Assembly (NCBI GenBank): GCA_003545125.1
Contig: DQCI01000342.1
Span: 385-9,854 of the forward strand
DNA: 9,470 nt
Direction of reading: 5' to 3'
Source of the DNA: Paracoccaceae bacterium
GTDB lineage: Bacteria > Pseudomonadota > Alphaproteobacteria > Rhodobacterales > Rhodobacteraceae
Made by a program: the position numbers and the translations under genes
Notes under the pieces: generated by a model
What the model was told of the DNA's origin: nothing
The model's database searches: none
What the model saw: the letters and a program-made list of their open reading frames with translations, nothing else
Shown: positions 1 through 6,556 of the stretch, piece by piece
Position numbering within the stretch: the first letter of the stretch is position 1
How the letters are laid out: each line of letters opens with the position of its first letter

Positions 1-149
1 GGCGCTTCGGGCTGATGCCGGCGCAGGAGATCACCGAAGCCGAGGCGCGCGCGGTGGCCGCATACCTCTACGCCACCGATTTCACCCTGCCGGACTGGTA
101 TGTCACACTGTACCAGGAGGAATACGGCGCCAAGGCGGGCGGGGACTGA
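1..149 (+). CDS. c-type cytochrome, C-terminal fragment (cut by window edge)
   Basis: Only the last 49 codons are inside the window (reading from base 3, TGA at 147-149), so the haem-binding CXXCH part is missing. The visible residues closely match the C-terminus of the next gene: both contain FGLMP, then TEAEA, then YLYATDFTLPDWY, and about 31 of 48 aligned residues are identical. The Met of FGLMP is the likely sixth haem ligand, as in class I cytochromes c, where a Met-Pro pair precedes the last helix. I infer a small exported electron-transfer protein forming a tandem pair with its neighbour. The assignment rests entirely on this paralogy, since the fragment alone is not diagnostic. Confidence 0.75.
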   Translation, partial: RFGLMPAQEITEAEARAVAAYLYATDFTLPDWYVTLYQEEYGAKAGGD

Positions 150-280
150 CCCAGGAAGGGCGCCGCCCCGGCCCGCCCAAACGGGGGCAGGTTTGGCTTT
201 GCCTCACGCAGCAGGGCCGCCAGGATGCTGGGCACCGCCTGGCCAAAGGCCAGTTGAACAGGTGAACATGGAGCCCGCCG

Positions 281-721
281 ATGAAGCTGATTGAACGAGT
301 GGCTGCGGCCGCAGCTATCGGCATCGGCCTCACCAATGCTGCCGCTGCGGCGGAGACCGACGCCCTGGTGGCACAGGGGGAGGCCGTGTTCACCCGCGTC
401 TGCTTCGATTGCCACAATGCGACCCAGCCGACCCCCGACATGATTGCCCCGCCGATCTTTGCCGCGAAGAACCACTACGCCGGGTTCGCCGCGCGGGCCG
501 ATTTCGTTGCGGCGGTTTCCGCTTTCCTGCTCGATCCGAAAGACGAGACGGCGCGCATGCCCGGGGCGATCGGAAAGTTCGGTCTGATGCCGCCGCCGGA
601 CGTGACCGAGGCGGAAGCCGTGGCGGTAGCCGAATACCTCTATGCCACGGACTTCACCCTGCCGGACTGGTACAAGGCGCATTACCAGAAAGAGCATGGC
701 GAGGCACCGGCCGGGAACTGA
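281..721 (+). CDS. small periplasmic class I c-type cytochrome
   Basis: A 146-residue protein. Residues 1-24 form a signal peptide (Lys/Arg start, Ala-rich core, AAA-ET cleavage region), so it should be exported and matured in the periplasm. The haem-attachment motif is C41-F-D-C44-H45. M103 in GLMPPPDVTEAEA is the best candidate for the axial Met, with M93 the alternative. The last helix ends in YLYATDFTLPDWY, as in the upstream paralogue. The chosen ATG has GGAG at 270-273 seven bases upstream, and a 6-bp hairpin with an AAA loop (239-253) lies just before it. The electron donor and acceptor cannot be told from the context. The stop lies only 26 bases from the end of the convergent oxygenase gene, with no hairpin between. 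The class is secure; the exact role is unknown. Confidence 0.88.
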   Translation: MKLIERVAAAAAIGIGLTNAAAAAETDALVAQGEAVFTRVCFDCHNATQPTPDMIAPPIFAAKNHYAGFAARADFVAAVSAFLLDPKDETARMPGAIGKFGLMPPPDVTEAEAVAVAEYLYATDFTLPDWYKAHYQKEHGEAPAGN

Positions 722-747
722 GGTCTCCGCAGGCTACGGCCCGCTGC

Positions 748-1371
748 TCACACCCACTTGTAATTGAAGCTCACCGAGATCCGCTCCTCGTCGTCGGCGA
801 GGTTGAGCGGGACCTCGTGGCGCAGCCAGCTTTCCCACAGGAAGACCTCGCCGGGAACGGGTTTCATGTAGACGAACAAACGCAGATCCTCCCGGGCGTC
901 GGCGCGCCGCGGGGGGGCTGCCATCATCCGGCCAGAGCGCGGGTCTTCGAGCTTCAGCGCGGCGGCGCCTTCGGGGATGGCGACGTAGGTTGTGCCGGAG
1001 ATCACCGAATGCGGGTGGATATGGCTCGCATGGGTCCCGCCTTCGGGCAGGATGTTGATCCAGAGATCTTCGAGCTCTAGCGTACCGCCGCCAAGATCCC
1101 ATTCCAACGTCTCGGCAAAAGCCGCGACATGGGCGTCGAGCGCTTCCTTGAGGGCCGCGAACACCGGCGAGCGCCAGGGCAGGTCCGCGAGCGAAGCATA
1201 GCTCGTATAGCCCGGATAGTCGTTGTCTTCCGACCATTGCTGCCCCGCCTCGTCATCCTCGGCAATGCCGCGGCACTCGTTCTCCAGCTCGGCGGTGTCA
1301 ATGGCAGGCTCCTGCTCAGAGAGCACGGCACGGTAGAACGGGGTCACGAAGAGGTTTTTGATCTCGGCCAT
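748..1371 (-). CDS. putative 2OG-Fe(II) oxygenase (TIGR02466-like)
   Basis: A 207-residue soluble protein with no signal peptide, resembling a family of short putative 2-oxoglutarate/Fe(II)-dependent oxygenases. The central segment (residues 108-126) carries a His cluster, H114, H117, H119 and H121, followed by ISG and TYV. This is the usual place of the first metal-binding residues at the start of the jelly-roll core. Near the C-terminus, WLRH (H185) and R197 in ERISVSFNY fit the distal metal His and the 2-oxoglutarate-binding Arg. The substrate is unknown. I chose the ATG at 1371-1369; an in-frame TTG at 1389 would add six residues. Neither has a clear Shine-Dalgarno, so the start is uncertain. 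The gene is convergent with the cytochrome and divergent from the ferritin-like gene, so it appears to be monocistronic. Confidence 0.8.
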   Translation of the reverse strand: MAEIKNLFVTPFYRAVLSEQEPAIDTAELENECRGIAEDDEAGQQWSEDNDYPGYTSYASLADLPWRSPVFAALKEALDAHVAAFAETLEWDLGGGTLELEDLWINILPEGGTHASHIHPHSVISGTTYVAIPEGAAALKLEDPRSGRMMAAPPRRADAREDLRLFVYMKPVPGEVFLWESWLRHEVPLNLADDEERISVSFNYKWV

Positions 1372-1499
1372 GGGGGCTGAGTATCGCAACAGGTCCGGCG
1401 AGGCGAGAGGTTTTGGCCCGTGACAAAAAGCCCACTGTTAGGACGAAACACGCGTGACCATTTCAGGATCCAAGGCATCCCGGAGATGGAGTTACGATC

Positions 1500-1985
1500 A
1501 TGTCGAACGAAACAATCTTGAAACACCTCAATACCGCCCTGCAGATGGAAATGACGGCCGCGCACCAATACCAGTTGCACGCCCATGTCCTTGACGATTG
1601 GGGACTCGACAAACTTGCTGAGCAGATGCGCGGAGAATTCGAAGAAGAACTCGAGCATTCCAACCGCTTCATGGAGCGCATCCTGGAACTCGACGGCGAT
1701 CCCGAGATCGCATTTGCCGCCAAGCCGCTGCGGGCCAAAACGCTGAAAGAAATGTTCTCGAAGGACCTCGAGGATGAGAAAGAGGCCATCGAGACCTACA
1801 CAGAAGCCTCCAAGTTCGCTTACGAAAACAACGATCTGAAGACAAAGGCGCTGTTTGAAGAGATCGCGATCGACGAGGTTGGCCATATGCAATGGCTGGA
1901 CCTCCAACTCGATCTGATGGGCCGGCTCGGCGAGCAGCGCTACGCCAACAAATACGTGTCTGCGGGCGGTGACGCGGAAGACTGA
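1500..1985 (+). CDS. bacterioferritin-like di-iron protein lacking the haem Met
   Basis: A 161-residue four-helix ferritin-like protein, the usual bacterioferritin length. Aligned by eye to E. coli Bfr, all ferroxidase ligands are present: E17 (E18), E50 (E51), H53 (H54), E93 (E94), E126 (E127) and H129 (H130). The family motifs HQYQLHA, DDWGL and DEVGHMQWL are clear. The residue equivalent to the haem-ligating Met52 is Leu51 (EELEH instead of DEMKH), so symmetric two-fold haem binding is not expected. Likely role: cytoplasmic ferrous iron oxidation and storage or detoxification, or a related di-iron function. The start has GGAG at 1488-1491, eight bases before the ATG. No neighbouring ferredoxin (bfd) gene is visible, and I could not identify a convincing Fur or Irr box in the 128-base upstream gap. 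Confidence 0.9.
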   Translation: MSNETILKHLNTALQMEMTAAHQYQLHAHVLDDWGLDKLAEQMRGEFEEELEHSNRFMERILELDGDPEIAFAAKPLRAKTLKEMFSKDLEDEKEAIETYTEASKFAYENNDLKTKALFEEIAIDEVGHMQWLDLQLDLMGRLGEQRYANKYVSAGGDAED

Positions 1986-2014
1986 AAACGCAAGGCGCGC
2001 ACGGGCCGCACCAC

Positions 2015-2044
2015 AAAAAAACCCCGTCGGCAAGCCGACGGGGT
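2015..2044 (-). terminator. intrinsic terminator for the minus-strand peptidoglycan-binding gene
   Basis: A perfect 9-bp stem, CCCCGTCGG (2022-2030) with CCGACGGGG (2035-2043), encloses a 4-base loop. The + strand has seven A residues at 2015-2021, so on the minus strand the hairpin is followed by a T-tract, as expected for a rho-independent terminator 25 bases past the minus gene's stop. On the + strand there is no T-tract, so it would stop transcripts of the ferritin-like gene poorly. Confidence 0.88.
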
Positions 2045-2069
2045 GAGGTGCACCTGATCGTAACGTGGG

Positions 2070-2675
2070 TCAGCCGAACCAGCCGGTGACTTTCTGCCAG
2101 ACCGATTTCTTTTGCGGTTCAGCGGCTTCGGCTACGGCGGGGGCGTCCGGGGTCACCGCATCGGCGACGGCATCCTTGACTGCCTCGGCCGCGCGCTTGA
2201 CGACGCTGGTGCCCTCGACCTCGGGCATCGGCTCTTCTTCGAAATGCTCTTCGTCCGGCTGCACGGTGGCTTTCTCGACGACCGCGGCGGTCACTTCCTC
2301 GAACGTGTCGAGCGCGGCGAGGGTCGCGGGGCCGGCAAGCCCATCGGCAACAAGGCCATTCTTTTCCTGGAACGCTTTCACGGACTTCTCGGTGCCGCCA
2401 CCGAAGATTCCGTCGGCGCCGATGCCGAGGCCTTCCTGGAGCTTCTTCACCGCCGCGCCGCGCGAGCCACGGCGCAGCAGGACGAGCTCAAACAGCCCCA
2501 TATGGGTGAACGTGTCGGGTCCGGCGATGCCATCGACCGCGAGGCCACCCGCCGCCTGGTACTCCTTCACGGCCTTCTCGGTGCCCGGGCCGAAATCGCC
2601 GTCGGCGGTGATGCCGAGCTTCTCCTGCAGGCGCTTCACCGGAACGCCCTTCATGCCACGCTTCAGAATCGACAT
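2070..2675 (-). CDS. protein with two peptidoglycan-binding (PG_binding_1) domains
   Basis: A 201-residue protein. Two repeats of the three-helix PG_binding_1 fold occupy roughly residues 5-58 and 67-122. Each has the pattern LxRGxxGxxVKxLQExLGIxADGxFGxGTEKxVKxxQ, ending in VDGIAGPDT or ADGLAGPAT. An acidic segment (125-155), an Ala/Pro-rich stretch (156-188) and a short Lys/Trp tail ending VWQKVTGWFG follow. There is no catalytic domain and no N-terminal signal peptide, since the protein begins directly with the first domain (MSILKRGMKG). AGGGAG lies about seven bases before the ATG and supports this start. The family binds cell-wall peptidoglycan or related glycans, so the location is puzzling. 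It may be co-transcribed with the transporter gene upstream. Confidence 0.86.
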   Translation of the reverse strand: MSILKRGMKGVPVKRLQEKLGITADGDFGPGTEKAVKEYQAAGGLAVDGIAGPDTFTHMGLFELVLLRRGSRGAAVKKLQEGLGIGADGIFGGGTEKSVKAFQEKNGLVADGLAGPATLAALDTFEEVTAAVVEKATVQPDEEHFEEEPMPEVEGTSVVKRAAEAVKDAVADAVTPDAPAVAEAAEPQKKSVWQKVTGWFG

Positions 2676-2831
2676 GTGTGATCTCCCTCGATAGTTTCCG
2701 ATTCCGGGTTAATCCGGTCGGTGCCACCTGACAGTATCAGGAATTGGTGACAAGGGGCAAAAACTGCGGGTTTTCCCCCTTCGCCACCTCACGATCCGGC
2801 GCGCAAAAAGGGGCCATCAGGGGCCTCGTCT

Positions 2832-3167
2832 TCATTCGAACCGGGCCATCAGCACCATTGAGGCGAGCGCGCATCCGATCCCGGCCCATTCCCGCATCGC
2901 GAGGCTTTCCTTGAACCAGACTGTGCCGATCAACGCGAGCGCCAGCAGGGTGAACATGGAATAGGCAACACCGGCCTGTGCGAGCGTGGTATGGCGCATC
3001 GCCCAGAACCAGAGCACGGCGGAACCGGCATAGATCAGGCAACCGAGGCCAAGCAGCCCGAAGATCCCGGGACCGCTGCGCTCCGCGGCAATTTTGATCG
3101 CCACGTCGCCGAAAATGACGACGAGGCCGGTGAGTAGGGCAAATGAGAGGCCGATGAGATAGCTCAT
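2832..3167 (-). CDS. small four-helix SMR/EamA-type transporter
   Basis: An 111-residue, almost wholly hydrophobic protein with four predicted transmembrane helices (about residues 3-24, 34-55, 61-84 and 91-109). The third and fourth helices read like the second half of an EamA repeat: VAYSMFTLLALALIG, then FKES, then REWAGIGCALASMVLMA. It is the size of a small multidrug resistance subunit such as EmrE. However, the essential Glu14 of EmrE appears to be replaced by Val17, with an Asp at 21 instead, so drug export should not be assumed. It may act as a dimer. I chose the ATG at 3167-3165, where the membrane protein begins; upstream in-frame sequence is Arg/Pro-rich and unlikely to be coding. 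No strong Shine-Dalgarno is seen. It is divergent from rpmC. Confidence 0.75.
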   Translation of the reverse strand: MSYLIGLSFALLTGLVVIFGDVAIKIAAERSGPGIFGLLGLGCLIYAGSAVLWFWAMRHTTLAQAGVAYSMFTLLALALIGTVWFKESLAMREWAGIGCALASMVLMARFE

Positions 3168-3323
3168 GAAAAAACCGATCCATGTCCGAGATGGCGCCGA
3201 TGCGTTGGACGGCTGCCTTGTGCACACCCAGGTGGAAGCGATAGAGCGGGTCGGGTGTGGGCGCGCAGGTTTCTCCGGCGCCGCCGATCTCGGGCACGGT
3301 TCACCTGGCGGCCGGCGCCGGCA

Positions 3324-3361
3324 TGGTTTTCCGCCCCATTCGGTACCCAACCGGAAAACCA
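3324..3361. repeat. 10-bp inverted repeat with 18-base spacer
   Basis: TGGTTTTCCG (3324-3333) is the exact reverse complement of CGGAAAACCA (3352-3361). It lies between the divergent transporter and rpmC and just upstream of the candidate rpmC promoter. It could be an operator, an RNA hairpin with a large loop, or a remnant of a dispersed element. No T-tract follows it on either strand, so it is not an intrinsic terminator. Confidence 0.6.
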
Positions 3362-3374
3362 ACATGGGAAGGGC

Positions 3375-3403
3375 TTGCTTTCCCCCGTGAACGCGCGTAT
3401 CCC
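3375..3403 (+). promoter_or_regulatory. possible sigma-70-type promoter for the rpmC operon
   Basis: TTGCTT (3375-3380) and TATCCC (3398-3403) are separated by 17 bases, the preferred spacing for a housekeeping promoter. Transcription would start near 3410, leaving a leader of about 90 bases before rpmC. The -10 match is poor, so this is a weak prediction based only on spacing and place. Confidence 0.25.
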
Positions 3404-3445
3404 CCAGCCTTCACACGAACTCCACCGGATTCGGCGTGACCTGGA

Positions 3446-3479
3446 CGCTGGTTCAAACCAGCGGAAACGGGGCGTCCCG
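3446..3479 (+). promoter_or_regulatory. two adjacent hairpins in the rpmC leader
   Basis: CGCTGGTT (3446-3453) pairs with AACCAGCG (3456-3463). Immediately after, CGGG (3468-3471) pairs with CCCG (3476-3479) around a GCGT loop. The second hairpin ends 11 bases before the AGGA that serves rpmC. The position suits an untranslated leader that could affect translation or bind a ribosomal protein, but no known autoregulatory motif is recognised. Confidence 0.45.
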
Positions 3480-3502
3480 GTGATGTTGAAAGGAACAGGC
3501 GG

Positions 3503-3709
3503 ATGAACGCCAGCGAATTGCGTGACAAGACCGCGGACCAGCTCAAGGAAGAGCTGGAATCGCTCAAGAAAGAAAGCTTCAACCTGCGTTTCCAGCAAGC
3601 CACTGGCGCGCTGGAGAACACCGCCCGCGTGCGCCAGGTGCGCCGTGATGCGGCCCGGGTGAAGACCATCCTCAACGAAAAAGCCGCCGCAGCGGCCGGC
3701 ACCGAGTAA
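3503..3709 (+). CDS. rpmC: 50S ribosomal protein L29
   Basis: A 68-residue protein of normal L29 length. It has the two-helix pattern of the family: the N-terminal [20 protein letters not shown] helix, then [33 protein letters not shown]29 binds 23S rRNA near the polypeptide exit tunnel and contributes to the docking site for trigger factor and SRP. AGGA at 3491-3494, eight bases upstream, supports the start. It is the first gene of the array here, whereas it usually follows rplP in the S10 operon. The Ala-rich tail (AAAAAGTE) is unremarkable. Confidence 0.97.
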   Translation: MNASELRDKTADQLKEELESLKKESFNLRFQQATGALENTARVRQVRRDAARVKTILNEKAAAAAGTE

Positions 3710-3723
3710 GGGAGGCCTGACAG

Positions 3724-3954
3724 ATGCCCAAACGTATCCTGAACGGCACCGTTTCCTCGGACGCCAACGCCCAGACCGTCACCGTGATGGTCGAGCGTCG
3801 CTACAAGCACCCGCTGCTGCACAAGACCATCCGGTCGACCAAGAAGTACCGGGCCCACGACGAGAAAAACACGTTCAAAGCCGGCGACAAGGTGCGCATC
3901 CAGGAGTGTGCGCCGAAGTCGAAAACCAAGCGCTGGGAAGTGATCACCGCCTGA
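3724..3954 (+). CDS. rpsQ: 30S ribosomal protein S17
   Basis: A 76-residue OB-fold protein, slightly shorter than E. coli S17. It starts [10 protein letters not shown], followed by the typical [14 protein letters not shown] and the conserved [19 protein letters not shown]17 is a primary binder of 16S rRNA in the 5' domain, needed early in small-subunit assembly. GGGAGG (3711-3716) seven bases before the ATG is a strong ribosome binding site, and the gap to rpmC is only 14 bases, consistent with one transcript. The following gap to rplN is unusually large (78 bases). Confidence 0.97.
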   Translation: MPKRILNGTVSSDANAQTVTVMVERRYKHPLLHKTIRSTKKYRAHDEKNTFKAGDKVRIQECAPKSKTKRWEVITA

Positions 3955-3970
3955 TAGGCGGCCACATCCC

Positions 3971-4013
3971 GGTTTGATCGAAACCATGAGGACGAGCCCA
4001 AGGTCGGGCCCTC
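3971..4013 (+). promoter_or_regulatory. two small hairpins in the rpsQ-rplN spacer
   Basis: GGTTT (3971-3975) pairs with AAACC (3981-3985). Next, GAGG (3988-3991) and GCCC (3996-3999) pair with GGGC (4006-4009) and CCTC (4010-4013), leaving a 4-base bulge. This is the junction between the S10-type and spc-type gene sets in classical operons, so the structure could mark an old operon boundary or a processing site. Both are weak helices seen by eye only. Confidence 0.35.
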
Positions 4014-4032
4014 AAAGGTCAGGAGAAACCCC

Positions 4033-4401
4033 ATGATTCAGATGCAGACCAATCTGGATGTCGCTGACAACTCCGGCGCTCGCCGGGTGCAGTGCATCAA
4101 GGTCCTGGGTGGTTCCAAGCGTAAATACGCCTCCGTCGGCGACATCATTGTCGTCTCGGTGAAGGAAGCCATCCCACGCGGCCGCGTGAAGAAGGGCGAC
4201 GTGCGCAAAGCCGTCGTCGTGCGCACCGCCAAGGAAGTCCGTCGTGACGACGGTACCGCCATCCGCTTCGATCGCAACGCCGCCGTCATTGTTGGCAACA
4301 ACGGCGAGCCGATCGGCACCCGGATCTTCGGACCGGTCGTGCGCGAACTGCGCGCCAAGAACTTCATGAAGATCATCTCGCTTGCCCCGGAGGTGCTCTG
4401 A
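4033..4401 (+). CDS. rplN: 50S ribosomal protein L14
   Basis: A 122-residue protein, exactly the standard L14 length. It begins [28 protein letters not shown] and contains the conserved [25 protein letters not shown] and [11 protein letters not shown] blocks. L14 binds 23S rRNA, forms intersubunit bridges with the 30S particle and is the docking site of the silencing factor RsfS. AGGAG (4021-4025) lies seven bases upstream. Its TGA overlaps the ATG of rplX by one base, suggesting translational coupling. In standard gene order it is the first gene of the spc operon. Confidence 0.98.
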   Translation: MIQMQTNLDVADNSGARRVQCIKVLGGSKRKYASVGDIIVVSVKEAIPRGRVKKGDVRKAVVVRTAKEVRRDDGTAIRFDRNAAVIVGNNGEPIGTRIFGPVVRELRAKNFMKIISLAPEVL

Positions 4402-4706
4402 TGGCCGCGAAACTGAAAAAGGGCGACAAGGTCGTCGTGCTTGCCGGCAAGGACAAGGGCAAACAGGGTGAGATCGCCCAGGTGATGCCGAGCGCCGGAA
4501 AAGCCGTCGTGGAGGGTGTCAACATGGCCATCCGTCACCAGAAACAGAGCCAGTCCGCACAGGGTGGCCGGCTGCCGAAGGCGATGCCGGTCGATCTCTC
4601 GAACCTGGCGCTGCTCGATTCGAACGGCAAGGCGACCCGGGTCGGCTTCCGCGACGAAAAGGGCACCAAGGTGCGCTTTGCCAAGACCACCGGGGAGGCG
4701 ATCTGA
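4401..4706 (+). CDS. rplX: 50S ribosomal protein L24
   Basis: A 101-residue protein with an N-terminal KOW motif (about residues 5-32: [20 protein letters not shown]), then [12 protein letters not shown] and a C-terminal [21 protein letters not shown]24 is an assembly initiator protein that binds the 5' domain of 23S rRNA next to the exit tunnel. Start and stop each overlap the neighbouring gene by one base (TGATG), so its translation is probably coupled to both rplN and rplE. GGAGG inside the end of rplN (4389-4393) serves as ribosome binding site. Confidence 0.98.
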   Translation: MAAKLKKGDKVVVLAGKDKGKQGEIAQVMPSAGKAVVEGVNMAIRHQKQSQSAQGGRLPKAMPVDLSNLALLDSNGKATRVGFRDEKGTKVRFAKTTGEAI

Positions 4707-5269
4707 TGCTCGACACCGCGACCTATACCCCGCGTCTCAAAACGCTCTACCGCGAAACCATCCGCCCCGCTCTGAAGGAGGAATTCTCCTACAAGAACGA
4801 GATGATGATCCCGCGGCTCGAAAAGATCGTGCTCAATATCGGCTGTGGCACCGAGGCGGTGAAGGACACCAAGAAGGCCAAGTCGGCCCAGGACGACCTT
4901 ACCAAGATCGCCGGCCAGCAGGCGGTGATCACCAAGGCCAAGAAATCGATCGCGACCTTCCGTCTTCGCGAAGGTCACCCGATCGGTGCCAAGGTGACGT
5001 TGCGCGGTGACCGGATGTACGAATTCCTCGACCGGCTTATCACCATCGCCATGCCGCGCGTGCGCGACTTCCGTGGCGTGTCCGGCAAGTCCTTCGACGG
5101 CCGCGGCAACTATGCTATGGGCCTTAAGGAACATATCGTCTTCCCCGAAATCGACTTCGACAAGATCGACGAAGCCTGGGGCATGGACATCGTGATCGGC
5201 ACCACGGCGAAAACTGACGATGAAGCCAAGGCGCTGTTGAAGGCTTTCAACATGCCGTTCAACAGCTGA
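4706..5269 (+). CDS. rplE: 50S ribosomal protein L5
   Basis: A 187-residue protein, a little longer than the 179 residues of E. coli. It contains the L5 blocks [82 protein letters not shown] and [19 protein letters not shown]5 binds 5S rRNA with L18 and contacts the P-site tRNA and the S13 bridge. GGGGAGG (4692-4698) precedes the ATG, which overlaps the stop of rplX. In E. coli the start of rplE is the target of S8 feedback control; I did not recognise that motif here. Confidence 0.98.
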   Translation: MLDTATYTPRLKTLYRETIRPALKEEFSYKNEMMIPRLEKIVLNIGCGTEAVKDTKKAKSAQDDLTKIAGQQAVITKAKKSIATFRLREGHPIGAKVTLRGDRMYEFLDRLITIAMPRVRDFRGVSGKSFDGRGNYAMGLKEHIVFPEIDFDKIDEAWGMDIVIGTTAKTDDEAKALLKAFNMPFNS

Positions 5270-5289
5270 GCCTCGGAGGAATTTGGAAA

Positions 5290-5595
5290 ATGGCTAAGAA
5301 ATCCATGATTGCCCGCGAGGCGAAGCGTCAGAAGTTGGTGGAGCAATACGCCACCAGACGCGCCGCGCTCAAGGACGTGATCAACGACAAGGACCGCCCG
5401 ATGGAGGAGCGTTTCCGCGCTTCTCTGAAACTGGCGAAACTGCCGCGCAACAGCTCGGCAACCCGGCTGCACAACCGCTGCCAGCTCACCGGGCGTCCGC
5501 ACGCCTACTACCGCAAACTCAAAGTCAGCCGGATCGCGCTTCGCGACCTTGGTTCGCAGGGCCAGATTCCCGGCCTTGTGAAGTCGAGCTGGTAA
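5290..5595 (+). CDS. rpsN: 30S ribosomal protein S14, zinc-free type
   Basis: A 101-residue protein, the length of the long zinc-independent S14. It begins [20 protein letters not shown] and ends with the family block [40 protein letters not shown]. The single Cys and absence of paired CXXC motifs show it is the C-minus form that needs no zinc. S14 sits in the head of the 30S subunit and binds late in assembly. GGAGGA (5275-5280) lies nine bases before the ATG. The 20-base gap to rplE fits co-transcription. Confidence 0.97.
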   Translation: MAKKSMIAREAKRQKLVEQYATRRAALKDVINDKDRPMEERFRASLKLAKLPRNSSATRLHNRCQLTGRPHAYYRKLKVSRIALRDLGSQGQIPGLVKSSW

Positions 5596-5608
5596 GGGAG
5601 GGAGCAAG

Positions 5609-6001
5609 ATGAACGATCCTATCGGCGATATGCTCACCCGCATCCGCAACTCGCAAATGCGCGGCAAATCCACCGTCTCGACGCCGGCCTCCAAGCTGCG
5701 CGCCTGGGTGTTGGATGTGCTCGCGGACGAAGGCTACATCCGCGGCTACGAAAGCGGCTCGGATGTCAACGGTCACCCGACCCTTGAGATCGCGCTCAAG
5801 TACTACGACGGCACCCCGGTGATCCGTGAATTGAAGCGCGTCTCCAAGCCGGGCCGCCGGGTCTACGTCGGCTCCAAGGAGATCCCGTCGGTCCGCCAGG
5901 GCCTCGGCGTCTCGATCGTCTCGACGCCCAAGGGCGTCATGTCGGACGCAAGCGCGCGCAGCCAGAATGTTGGCGGCGAAGTGCTCTGCACCGTATTCTA
6001 A
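5609..6001 (+). CDS. rpsH: 30S ribosomal protein S8
   Basis: A 130-residue protein of normal length. The N-terminus ([20 protein letters not shown]) and the C-terminal signature ([33 protein letters not shown], about residues 98-130) are diagnostic. S8 binds helix 21 of 16S rRNA and is a key assembly protein; in E. coli it also represses the spc operon by binding its mRNA. A run of overlapping GGGAG and GGAG (5596-5604) precedes the start. The stop TAA is contiguous with the AGGAGG of rplF. Confidence 0.98.
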   Translation: MNDPIGDMLTRIRNSQMRGKSTVSTPASKLRAWVLDVLADEGYIRGYESGSDVNGHPTLEIALKYYDGTPVIRELKRVSKPGRRVYVGSKEIPSVRQGLGVSIVSTPKGVMSDASARSQNVGGEVLCTVF

Positions 6002-6012
6002 GGAGGTCCGGA

Positions 6013-6546
6013 ATGTCTCGTATTGGTAAAAGACCGGTCGAGCTCCCCGGTGGCGTCTCTGCCTCCGTTTCGGGCCAGACCATCGAAGTGAAGGGGCCGA
6101 AAGGTACCCTGAGCTTCACCGCCACTGACGACGTGACCCTCACGGTCGAGGACAGCGCCGTGAAGGTGGAGCCCCGCGGAAAGTCGAAGCGCGCGCGCCA
6201 GCAGTGGGGCATGTCCCGCACCCTGGTGCAGAACTGCGTCACCGGCGTCACCGACGGCTTCAAGAAGGAGCTGGAGATCTCGGGCGTCGGTTACCGGGCC
6301 CAGATGCAGGGCAACGTTCTGAAGCTGAACCTCGGCTATTCGCACGACGTCAACTTCGAGCCGCCCGAGGGCGTCACCGTCACCGCGCCGAAGCAGACCC
6401 ATATCGTGGTCGAAGGCATCGATCAGCAACTCGTCGGCCAGGTCGCGGCCAACATCCGCGAATGGCGTGGCCCCGAGCCCTACAAGGGCAAGGGCATCCG
6501 CTACAAGAACGAGTACATCTTCCGCAAGGAAGGCAAGAAGAAGTAA
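6013..6546 (+). CDS. rplF: 50S ribosomal protein L6
   Basis: A 177-residue protein with the two L6 domains. The N-terminus [15 protein letters not shown] and KGPKGTLSF are typical, as are [19 protein letters not shown] in the second half and the C-terminal signature [29 protein letters not shown] (about residues 148-176), which binds 23S rRNA. L6 lies near the GTPase-associated centre and sarcin-ricin loop. The near-perfect AGGAGG (6001-6006), six bases before the ATG, overlaps the stop codon of rpsH, giving very tight packing and probable coupling. Confidence 0.98.
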   Translation: MSRIGKRPVELPGGVSASVSGQTIEVKGPKGTLSFTATDDVTLTVEDSAVKVEPRGKSKRARQQWGMSRTLVQNCVTGVTDGFKKELEISGVGYRAQMQGNVLKLNLGYSHDVNFEPPEGVTVTAPKQTHIVVEGIDQQLVGQVAANIREWRGPEPYKGKGIRYKNEYIFRKEGKKK

Positions 6547-6556
6547 GGACGCAGAT

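Larger units (their letters stand above)
3168..3502. other. 335-base divergent intergenic region before rpmC
   Basis: No convincing gene is present; open frames here are Arg/Pro/Gly-rich and lack family features. The region must hold the promoters for the minus-strand transporter and for the ribosomal protein array. It contains a 10-bp inverted repeat (3324-3361), a possible promoter (3375-3403) and two adjacent hairpins in the presumed leader (3446-3479). rpmC normally follows rplP directly, so this spacer marks a break in the S10 operon. Confidence 0.7.

Noticed and set aside
1344..2033. 229-codon minus-strand frame opposite the ferritin-like gene
   Set aside because: Antisense of a firmly identified gene, and it overlaps the start of the oxygenase gene. 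The composition mirrors the bfr-like codons.
2112..2681. 189-codon plus-strand frame opposite the peptidoglycan-binding gene
   Set aside because: The minus-strand reading shows two clear domain repeats, a ribosome binding site and a terminator; the plus frame is its shadow.
2727..2741. CCTGA-CAGTA-TCAGG inverted repeat upstream of the peptidoglycan-binding gene
   Set aside because: Only five base pairs, with no adjacent promoter that could be recognised. Too weak to call an operator.
2796..2826. GGGGCC direct repeats and an A-run downstream of the transporter, considered as a minus-strand terminator
   Set aside because: The copies are direct rather than inverted and give at best a 4-bp GGCC stem, so it does not qualify as an intrinsic terminator.
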